Below, in pieces: positions 5,720-11,326 of a DNA stretch of 11,326 nt. This stretch comes from JBBRRP01 sp964609655 (GTDB lineage Bacteria; Myxococcota_A; Polyangia; Polyangiales; Polyangiaceae): assembly GCA_964609655.1 (NCBI GenBank), contig CAZSUA010000178.1, positions 1 to 11,326 on the forward strand, written 5' to 3'. Within the stretch, counting starts at the first letter, position 1, and each line of letters opens with the position of its first letter. The position numbers and the translations under genes are program-made. The notes below the pieces were generated by a model, which had not been told where the DNA came from, did no database searches, and saw only the letters and a list, made by a program, of their open reading frames with translations.

Positions 5720-6475
5720 TCATCGTCGCTTGGGGTCAGGCTTCGTGCTCCACCGCTTCGGCGGGATGCCGCGCGCCTTCCGCCGAAGCAGGACCGCCGC
5801 TGCGGTGACGCCAATGCGCTCAGCGATGACCTTGTCGAACTCGGTGCCAAGCAGGCAGTCCCAGGCGTCCCAATCGACGCCCCGATACGGCGGGATGCCG
5901 CGTGCTCGGCGCCACTTCATGACCGTCCCTTTGCTGAGGCTGAAGCGCTTCGCCAGCGCAGTGTCGTGGGTCTTGCCCAGGTGCGGCACGACTGGCGTTG
6001 GATCAAGGGGCTCTTTCGACGGCGGGATCCCGAGAGCCCTACGTCGGACGCGTACCATCGCCTCTGAGGTACCCAACAGTTCGCCCACGGCTACGTCTGC
6101 CATGGTGCCCAGCACAGCGTCCTCGCGCTCGCTCCATTCGTAGGTCCTGTCTGCCTGATGGTCGCTAAACGGCGGAATGCCACGGATGCAGCGTTGGTAC
6201 CGGATCGTACCTGATGAACAGCCGACCTCGTCAGCTAGCACCCTGTCGGGCACCGTCCCTAGTTGCCGAATGATGTGTTTGGGCCAGTCATGCTCCCGGG
6301 TGGCCGCGCTGGCCGGTGGAATCCCCAACCGGCGGCGCATGCTGCCGACCGCGGTCCTCGTTATTCCGACCTTGCGGGCAACCTGATCGTCGGAGATACG
6401 GCCAAGCAGATGTCCGTAGCGGCGGACCCAGGGCGCCTGGCTGGCTGGCTTCGATCTGGAGGAGCGGCCTGACAT
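5720..6475 (-). CDS. Five-repeat HTH-like 'GIPP' protein, putative DNA-binding
   Basis: The 251-aa protein is almost entirely five tandem modules. In each, an LG (second residue at 25, 73, 123, 167, 210) is followed at a fixed distance by GIPP (51-54, 99-102, 149-152, 193-196, 236-239). Between them lie a conserved D, a small A/V position, a G in the turn of most copies and an R/K-rich helix ending RR..GIPP. Most modules begin with a Trp 6-8 residues before LG. The pattern of an 'A...G.s...V...RR' core fits helix-turn-helix, homeodomain-like or Myb-like folds, so binding to DNA through several modules is likely. The C-terminus is basic. The ATG at 6473-6475 has no clear ribosome-binding site. 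The neighbours are insertion-sequence scars. The biological role is unknown. Confidence 0.72.
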   Translation of the reverse strand: MSGRSSRSKPASQAPWVRRYGHLLGRISDDQVARKVGITRTAVGSMRRRLGIPPASAATREHDWPKHIIRQLGTVPDRVLADEVGCSSGTIRYQRCIRGIPPFSDHQADRTYEWSEREDAVLGTMADVAVGELLGTSEAMVRVRRRALGIPPSKEPLDPTPVVPHLGKTHDTALAKRFSLSKGTVMKWRRARGIPPYRGVDWDAWDCLLGTEFDKVIAERIGVTAAAVLLRRKARGIPPKRWSTKPDPKRR

Positions 6476-6524
6476 GGGAACGATGATGTACTCTTCTTAC
6501 TTCGACGAGAGCCCAGCCTCAAGC

Positions 6525-6878
6525 TTACGATAGTCCAAGACGCAGCGCCTGAAATGTAGAACGTGGTGCGTCGTGGATTGGAGAAACGTGGCGACAAGAC
6601 GGACTTGCCAAGTTGGCAGGAAACTGGAACGCCTCGACTTCTGCATGGGTGGGCGTAGGAAGAGTGTGGAAGACGAGAGCGTCATTGGTAGCGTTGCGGA
6701 CATAGACGCCATCTAGGGCGAGAACATGGAAGTGCACGTTGAGCCGGAGCGCGCTGTCAGTTCTCTGCACTGCCGCGATGGCGCCTGTGTGGGCATCGGC
6801 CACGCTTGGGAGGTCGAGAATGGCTTTGGCTCTTTTGCACGTCAGAAGCTCTACAGAACTCACACCTGCGCTGCCCAA
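6525..6878 (-). pseudogene. IS91-family transposase fragment
   Basis: A minus-strand open frame contains GAIAAVQRTDSALRLNVHFH followed by VLALDGVYV and, later, FHTLPTPTHAEVEAF. This is the region of IS91-type rolling-circle (Y2) transposases that carries the conserved 'R.gsaLnlnvHfH.L.lDGVy' block with its two histidines. The matching part spans only about 60 residues (roughly 6640-6790). The N-terminal zinc-binding part and the tyrosine active site are absent, and the sequence after AEVEAF no longer resembles the family. It is a dead remnant. No IS91 end sequences were recognised. Confidence 0.65.
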
Positions 6879-7035
6879 CCGAAATCTGCGGTGGCGGAGG
6901 CTGAGGCTCCGCTTTGCGTCGGGGTCACCGCTCCTTGAACTTCGGTGACCTGCTTAGCAGGGGTCAGAGCGTCGCCGCCTAGCTGGCTGCTCTTGCTTCT
7001 GCTTCACTTCCGACCGATTTCTCAGTTCGAATCGC
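6879..7035. other. Gap with nothing recognisable
   Basis: This 157-bp stretch lies between the IS91-type fragment and the stop codon of the large membrane protein. I see no gene, clear hairpin or promoter in it. It may be degraded insertion-sequence DNA. Confidence 0.3.
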
Positions 7036-9042
7036 TTATGCTCCTCCACCCATGCAGAGCAATGTCAGTTGCCAGCGCCGAACGGGAGGTTTCTTGTAAA
7101 CAAAGCCGATGCGCGATCCCATCTCATCTACCCACGGGCCTTCGACAAACTGATCAACTCGGGACACTCCGCGATCCACGCTCCCGTGAACGAGAAGTAC
7201 GGTTCGTTGACGCTCCTTCACTTCAACTCGAAAGTTCCTGTGAAGAACCTCATTCGGGGAATTCGCAAGAGTGGTGTGCGTGTGCAGATCACACACCGCG
7301 CGGAAACTTTCCCAATCGAGCGTGAAATAGGTCCTCTCACCAACAGGTTGTTCTTGTTTGGCGAAGTGATGAGCCATCGCGAGGACACCCAATTTCCCTG
7401 CACGGCGCTTCAAGCGCATGAGGTCTTTCCAATCCGGATCAGTGCTGCGGTTCAGCATCTCCAACAGCGCTAAACCAGCCAACCACGCAAGGAAGGAGAC
7501 AAAGAGAACGACCACCGCCGAAGCGAAATACCAACCAAGATCCTGGTCAGCCGCAAGTCGCCAGGACAGGACCGCCAAGGCGATCCAGGTGGTAATGCTA
7601 CCACTGCCTCGCCACAGGATTTCAAACGCTGATGCACTATTTGCTAAGTCGAACGTGGCCTTGTTCGCCGCCCTCGTCCCCCAGTGGGCCTTCGTGTTGT
7701 CTTCTCGATCAAGAAGATGTCTGGGCTTTTCCCCCAGGTAGTGCGCGTTCCAAAGCTCGTCTGGATTCGGCGGCATGCGTCGATCGAGTCGGTCGTGCAA
7801 AGCCTTCATTGAGAGCAATGTAGGCTGGTGAAATCTCCAAGTGGCCCAAAGAAGTCTCTCAGCCTGATTAAAGACCAGGATCCCTCCGCACAAGACTGTC
7901 AGTTGGAACGCATCAACGGAGAACCGTTTGAGTAGCCAAAGCACAATGGTAATCCTCAGGAGCGAGGCCACTCCAAAATAGGCTTTCTGCAGATCCGCCG
8001 ACCACTGTTCGGAGCGCCGTTGATACCACCACGGATCGCCCTTATCGTCGTACCCACGGAGTCGCGGGGCATAAGGACCAGGGAGAATTTCGTCAACTGG
8101 TTCCGGTGGAGGGGATATCTGCGCGGCCAACGCTCGAATCTCTTCGTCGGTGTCGGCCAATGCTAATGCTAGTGTGCTTCTGTCTCGGCTCGTGCAGGTC
8201 TGGAGAATCCTAAAGCGCGAGCCCGGCTCGGACAGGCTTTGGTACGCCTCTGCCTTCTGCTGATCGGTCCCCGGCAGAAACGCTAGCGCCTCCTGCCTAA
8301 CCGCCAGGTACGGTTCTCGCCACGCGGTGACTACGCGCCAAATTTTCCCAAAGGTGCTCGTGGCCCCTCCGTGGTAGGACTCTCGACTCACCAAGTCCTC
8401 CAAAGAAAGCTCGTAGCGTGGCGCAGCCTGAGGCGCTCCGGAAAGCAGGTCGCGAATTTCGCTTAGATGGGGATTTCTCAGGAAACAGATGATCATCGCT
8501 TCCCGTTCGGCGAGAGGCAGCTGAAGCTCGGTTGACTCAAGATCAAAGAGGGCTTCGATTAACCGCCATCTAGAAACGACCTTTTTGCACTGAACGACTG
8601 CAAAGCGTTCGAGCGTTGAGAGCCCTGTGAATACCTCCATCCCCCCATTTTTGATGGAGAGGAAAAAGAACTCGCTGTTCTCAATGAGTCTCGCCTGGCG
8701 GTACCCATCCATATCGTTCTTTAGAAGCAGCGCCTCTGCCTCATCGTCCAGGAATCGCACGTGGCTCACAAGCCAATCGCCAATCAGCGGGTCAGCGTCG
8801 GAGGCCGCTGCACGTTGAAGCTCCTGGGGGATCCCTTCCGTTTGAAGGCTTGACAGCAGCGCAAGTTTACCCGGTGTGTCCGAAAACGCATAAAGTCTTC
8901 GCAGCTCTGTGGATAGGTAAGGGCTGAGATGGGCTCTGAGGTACCTGCCGGTCATGACGTTTTCCACCGTGGCCATGTTTGACGAAAGGAATCTGGTCCG
9001 CAAGATGTTAACTCCGACGTGCTGCCTGACTATTCCGAGCAC
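7036..9042 (-). CDS. Large multi-pass membrane protein, unknown family
   Basis: The 668-aa frame has about 350 soluble, helical, Leu-rich residues first. LALALADTDEEIRALAAQI at 291-309 resembles a HEAT repeat. Hydrophobic stretches at about 355-371, 376-392, 482-496 and 503-527 give probably four membrane segments in two hairpins around a roughly 90-residue charged loop. A soluble tail (530-668) follows. No Walker, nuclease or protease motif is visible. The start is uncertain: GTG at 9042, ATG at 8976 or ATG at 8955. The last has the best ribosome-binding site (GGTGGA 7 bp upstream) and would remove 29 residues. Codons look less GC-rich at third positions than in the lipoprotein genes, which may mean transfer. 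It stands alone between remnants of mobile DNA. I do not recognise its function. Confidence 0.75.
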   Translation of the reverse strand: MLGIVRQHVGVNILRTRFLSSNMATVENVMTGRYLRAHLSPYLSTELRRLYAFSDTPGKLALLSSLQTEGIPQELQRAAASDADPLIGDWLVSHVRFLDDEAEALLLKNDMDGYRQARLIENSEFFFLSIKNGGMEVFTGLSTLERFAVVQCKKVVSRWRLIEALFDLESTELQLPLAEREAMIICFLRNPHLSEIRDLLSGAPQAAPRYELSLEDLVSRESYHGGATSTFGKIWRVVTAWREPYLAVRQEALAFLPGTDQQKAEAYQSLSEPGSRFRILQTCTSRDRSTLALALADTDEEIRALAAQISPPPEPVDEILPGPYAPRLRGYDDKGDPWWYQRRSEQWSADLQKAYFGVASLLRITIVLWLLKRFSVDAFQLTVLCGGILVFNQAERLLWATWRFHQPTLLSMKALHDRLDRRMPPNPDELWNAHYLGEKPRHLLDREDNTKAHWGTRAANKATFDLANSASAFEILWRGSGSITTWIALAVLSWRLAADQDLGWYFASAVVVLFVSFLAWLAGLALLEMLNRSTDPDWKDLMRLKRRAGKLGVLAMAHHFAKQEQPVGERTYFTLDWESFRAVCDLHTHTTLANSPNEVLHRNFRVEVKERQRTVLLVHGSVDRGVSRVDQFVEGPWVDEMGSRIGFVYKKPPVRRWQLTLLCMGGGA

Positions 9043-9260
9043 TCAGCTCTGGATGCAGCCCGTGCGATTGCTCCGCCGTACGATTCATACGCTAAATCGG
9101 CGATAAACACTGCCGTTTCGTCGCAAGTGCCGTCGGGTTACGTACCCTCTCACAACTCAAGAGCCCTTTCCGCTTCTGCTTCCCATGCCTCAAGGTCCGG
9201 GGTCTCGCTTACCACATGTCGGCGAGGCTCATAGGTGCCCGCCTCAATGGCAATATCGAG
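9030..9260 (-). pseudogene. Coding-like minus-strand remnants upstream of membrane protein
   Basis: One minus-strand frame gives natural-looking protein in two pieces. The piece at 9150-9260 ends ETPDLEAWEAEAERALEL. The piece at 9030-9135 reads ETAVFIADLAYESYGGAIAR and ends SRAECSE. They are split by two in-frame stops, and only a GTG at 9108-9110 could start the second piece, as a 26-aa peptide. That peptide would overlap the GTG at 9042 of the membrane protein by 13 bp. It could be a broken gene or a small leader ORF; I recognise no family. Confidence 0.22.
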
Positions 9261-9521
9261 TCAATGATGCGCTCGCGCTCCGCGGTGCACGAGCGCAGGG
9301 TTCCGGACGGTAATTTGCTCGACGCCACTTTCTCTCAACTTGTGGCGCTCGCGGCGAAGGTTCGGGAGATAGTGGAACCGAGCGGAATGCACGTGATAAC
9401 CGAGTGGACGGACTGGAGGGGAAAGATGGAGCTTCGGTTGCATGAAGCCGGCTTCACAGATGCGGACATTGAAAAGCCGTTGCCAGGTGCTGGCGGAGTT
9501 GAAACGCTTCGGAAGCGGTGA
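9216..9521 (+). CDS. Small hypothetical protein
   Basis: This is a 101-aa frame with plausible protein composition from about residue 17 onward. It has a helical stretch (FSQLVALAAKVREIVEP) and then ITEWTDWRGKMELRLHEAGF. There is no signal or membrane segment. Two adjacent ATGs at 9264 and 9267 are alternative starts that would drop the less convincing first 16 residues. None of the starts has a good ribosome-binding site. The opposite strand also carries an open frame here, but its composition is less protein-like. I recognise no family, and the gene could be spurious. Confidence 0.4.
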   Translation: MSARLIGARLNGNIESMMRSRSAVHERRVPDGNLLDATFSQLVALAAKVREIVEPSGMHVITEWTDWRGKMELRLHEAGFTDADIEKPLPGAGGVETLRKR

Positions 9522-9603
9522 TACAGGTCCAAGCATCAGGTTGACCGTTGTCGTCTTCCCCGCAGTTCGCTTTGCCCGTGGTTTCCTGGTGATCCCCTCG
9601 CGT

Positions 9604-9669
9604 CAGCCCGCCCTGAATCCCACTGTTTCGGGTGCGCGGCCTTTAAGCGCTTGTTGGCGGGGCGGGCTG
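9604..9669. repeat. Perfect 10-bp inverted repeat with 46-bp spacing
   Basis: CAGCCCGCCC (9604-9613) and GGGCGGGCTG (9660-9669) are perfect inverse copies. The right arm directly abuts the stop codon of the PIN gene on its downstream side. The loop is too long for a classic terminator, and no T-run follows. It may be an mRNA 3' structure or an element end. Confidence 0.4.
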
Positions 9670-10233
9670 TCAGTCTTCCCCAATCCACGAAGGCAACGCG
9701 CACCCATTCGTCCTGGCGACTTGCCTAGCCTGTTCGTCCCGGACTACGATCCTACTTCGAACGAGCGTTACGGCCTCCGCCGGTCGCATGACGCGAATCG
9801 AAAGCGCTTCCAGCTGAACACGGCTTCCGAGGATACCTCGTGGCTGTTTGCGAGAATCGCCATCGTTGGTTACCAAGATTGAGCCGTACTTCCAGCAGTT
9901 GAAGACAATGTCGACGTCGTGCGCTTGATTGCGAGTCAGTGCGACGCTCGGAAAAACGGCTTGGGCGATCTGCTCCCGAATGCGATGCTCCTCAGGCGTT
10001 CGTGGGAGACTCTCCGATACCAGTTGGGCATTGGCCTTTGCGACACGGCGGGTGTCGCCACCCGCGACAGCCTCCTGGTGTGCGGTTTCCGGCAGAAGGA
10101 TCTCGATCACACCGGAACTGTTCCAGTGTTCAAGTTGATTCATGCTGTCGTCGCGGCCGCGCGCGTTAATAACGTTTGTGTCGATCACGACACGGATACC
10201 AACATCCCGCTCGAAATCCCCACCCAGTTCCAT
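9670..10233 (-). CDS. PIN-domain protein, putative RNase
   Basis: This 187-aa protein carries a PIN nuclease fold: strand 1 IRVVIDTNVIN with D18, then acidic residues at E50/E54 (LPETAHQEA), D106/D108 (HDVDIV) and D124/D126 (ILVTNDGDSR). These match the D-E-D-D acidic set that binds metal in VapC-like ribonucleases, so RNA cleavage is the likely activity. I chose the ATG at 10231-10233, 17 residues before the first Asp, because the longer frame adds 55 low-complexity residues. A weak GAGTG ribosome-binding site precedes it. No antitoxin gene is visible next to it, because the upstream DNA is a tandem duplication holding a recombinase remnant. It could be an orphan VapC-type toxin or another PIN protein. 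The family call is good; the role is unproven. Confidence 0.8.
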   Translation of the reverse strand: MELGGDFERDVGIRVVIDTNVINARGRDDSMNQLEHWNSSGVIEILLPETAHQEAVAGGDTRRVAKANAQLVSESLPRTPEEHRIREQIAQAVFPSVALTRNQAHDVDIVFNCWKYGSILVTNDGDSRKQPRGILGSRVQLEALSIRVMRPAEAVTLVRSRIVVRDEQARQVARTNGCALPSWIGED

Positions 10234-10492
10234 ATGGGTCACTCTAGCATGTCGCCGCTGCGGGTATTCGGAGCGGGTTCCCCCTCGGCCCCCTCCCTCT
10301 ACTCGGAGATCTGAGTAGCCCATGCCTGCCCATTCACGCTCTCGCTCCCAAAGCTGAGAGCAATCCGCGCCGTCATCCCCCGCAAGGTCCCAGAACACAA
10401 TTCCCCAGAGGAGATCGCGCCCGAGTTAGCCGCGGCGCCAGTCAAGCGGTCAGCGGCGAACGTATGCCGGAGCCCGTGCCAACCAATCGGCC
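10123..10492. repeat. Tandem 368-bp direct repeat, copy 1
   Basis: The unit starting at 10123 recurs at 10491 with no mismatch that I can see. The identity runs 370 bp because two bases (CC) are shared at the junction. The unit holds the first 37 codons of the PIN gene, its upstream region and the tip of a tyrosine-recombinase remnant. Confidence 0.95.
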
Positions 10493-10601
10493 AGTGTTCA
10501 AGTTGATTCATGCTGTCGTCGCGGCCGCGCGCGTTAATAACGTTTGTGTCGATCACGACACGGATACCAACATCCCGCTCGAAATCCCCACCCAGTTCCA
10601 T
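10299..10601 (-). pseudogene. Chimeric PIN N-terminus / integrase C-terminus frame
   Basis: The duplication gives a second PIN start codon (10599-10601) with the same upstream sequence. Its frame encodes the first 37 PIN residues up to MNQLEHW, then crosses the repeat junction at 10490/10491 directly into PIGWHGLRHTFAADRL. That segment is the HxxRH region of a tyrosine recombinase. About 50 residues of unrelated sequence follow, for 100 residues in all. It lacks most PIN acidic residues and the recombinase tyrosine, so enzymatic activity is very unlikely. It would be expressed wherever the PIN gene is, if the promoter lies inside the repeat. Confidence 0.6.
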
Positions 10602-10860
10602 ATGGGTCACTCTAGCATGTCGCCGCTGCGGGTATTCGGAGCGGGTTCCCCCTCGGCCCCCTCCCTCTACTCGGAGATCTGAGTAGCCCATGCCTGCCCA
10701 TTCACGCTCTCGCTCCCAAAGCTGAGAGCAATCCGCGCCGTCATCCCCCGCAAGGTCCCAGAACACAATTCCCCAGAGGAGATCGCGCCCGAGTTAGCCG
10801 CGGCGCCAGTCAAGCGGTCAGCGGCGAACGTATGCCGGAGCCCGTGCCAACCAATCGGCC
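10491..10860. repeat. Tandem 368-bp direct repeat, copy 2
   Basis: This is the second, apparently identical copy, abutting copy 1 head to tail. Beyond 10860 the recombinase-like reading frame continues, so this copy keeps the older right-hand context, while copy 1 keeps the older left-hand context (the rest of the PIN gene). Confidence 0.95.
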
Positions 10861-10933
10861 GAATACCGGCACGACGGCAGGCTCGCCAGAGCGCCAGAGC
10901 GGTTGCTTCTTGCCTGCTTTCTATGAAGTTCCC
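10811..10933 (-). pseudogene. Tyrosine recombinase (phage-type integrase) C-terminal fragment
   Basis: The frame reads ATALALWRACRRAGIRPIG and then WHGLRHTFAADRL. This is the typical stretch around the HxxRH motif of tyrosine recombinases (box II). The usual continuation to the LGH motif and the catalytic tyrosine is missing; the sequence changes to unrelated residues after about 10817. The N-terminal half is also absent. A shorter copy of the same tip occurs at 10449-10490 inside repeat copy 1. It is a dead remnant and suggests that an integrative element once sat here. Confidence 0.65.
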
Positions 10934-11214
10934 ACGCGCGCACGCACCCTGACGCGAACAACGTCACCTCGACGCTCTGCCACGACAATGAAAGGCGGTT
11001 CAACGGTGGCGGCAGTGCCCTCGAGCGCTGAGATCATTTCCAGTACGAACGCAGGAGAAATGTGACCGTGCCGCAGATGGACGATGCCAATGTGAGGCCG
11101 GTTGTCTTGCTCGACGAGCGTTCCAAAATCGCCGTCGTGGGTAACCACCACTCTCCGCTCTTCGAACGCGCGCTTGAGAACGACAACATCAGTCGATATC
11201 CGGCAAATGGGCAA
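10921..11214 (-). pseudogene. Truncated DUF5615-type PIN-like toxin gene
   Basis: The open frame (97 residues, first possible start a TTG at 11214) contains STDVVVLKRAFEERRVVVTH then DGDFGTLV and later IGIVHLRHG. This is the C-terminal two thirds of DUF5615/PIN-like toxin proteins, where THD.DFG supplies the acidic pair. The N-terminal strand with the first catalytic Asp is not present in this frame. Upstream, another frame (to about 11190) reads natural-looking PDLAHLPDI, so a frameshift near 11190 may have broken the gene. The tail after residue 80 is unusually rich in Arg/Val. The stop overlaps the recombinase remnant. An intact short variant cannot be ruled out. Confidence 0.55.
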
Positions 11215-11326
11215 GGTCAGGGGTGACCGAACTGGCGGACAGCTTGGCCGTGGCCAGCGGGCAGCGGGCAGAGCTCATGCGTCTCATGAGACTTGAGTCG
11301 TAGGCTCCGAAACCTCACACGAACAA

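Noticed and set aside
9261..9536. 91-aa minus-strand open frame
   Set aside because: Its composition is less protein-like than the overlapping plus-strand frame (9216-9521), and no motif is present.
9604..9670. Integron attC site
   Set aside because: A large imperfect hairpin after a gene is suggestive, but the RYYYAAC and GTTRRRY core boxes are not present at the proper positions.
10234..10398. 55-residue N-terminal extension of the PIN protein
   Set aside because: It is Gly/Arg/Glu-rich, with no homology features. The ATG at 10233 starts just before the first beta strand, as usual for PIN proteins.

Overview
The window is GC-rich bacterial DNA with many putative lipoproteins. One remnant has the Fis-type HTH tail of an ActR/RegA-like response regulator. 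This fits a deltaproteobacterium-like organism, most likely Myxococcota. That placement is an inference from style and not from a marker gene. I see no rRNA, tRNA, CRISPR array or core housekeeping gene, so this looks like accessory DNA.

Left part (1-5325). This is the best-organised region. Two divergent pairs, each an XRE-family repressor gene and a large lipoprotein gene, face away from each other. Pair 1 is lipoprotein A (minus, 411-1724) with XRE1 (plus, 1802-2068). Pair 2 is XRE2 (minus, 3034-3351) with lipoprotein B (plus, 3519-5177). Each divergent gap holds promoter-like hexamers and an inverted repeat sitting on or between them. Between the two regulators lie two small paralogous helical proteins (2500-2784 and 2113-2394, minus) of no family I recognise. 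A third lipoprotein with a Big-like domain starts inside the stop codon of lipoprotein A (GTGA overlap) and runs off the left edge. I infer a self-regulated envelope module, with function unknown. A Rho-independent terminator at 5297-5325 closes it.

Middle part (5380-7035). This is scar tissue around one intact gene. There is an IS66 accessory-protein fragment running into a response-regulator C-terminal fragment. Then comes a 251-aa minus-strand protein built of five HTH-like repeats, each ending in GIPP, with exactly the same LG-to-GIPP distance in all five. An IS91-family transposase fragment follows.

Right part (7036-11326). A 668-aa minus-strand protein has a long, possibly HEAT-like soluble N-terminal half and about four membrane segments. 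It is followed by a small plus-strand hypothetical gene and a complete PIN-domain gene (9670-10233, minus). A perfect 368-bp tandem duplication then repeats the first 37 codons of that PIN gene together with a piece of a tyrosine-recombinase remnant. The duplication creates a chimeric PIN/integrase open frame. The window ends in a truncated DUF5615-type PIN toxin-like gene. This end behaves like a decaying integration or toxin hot spot.
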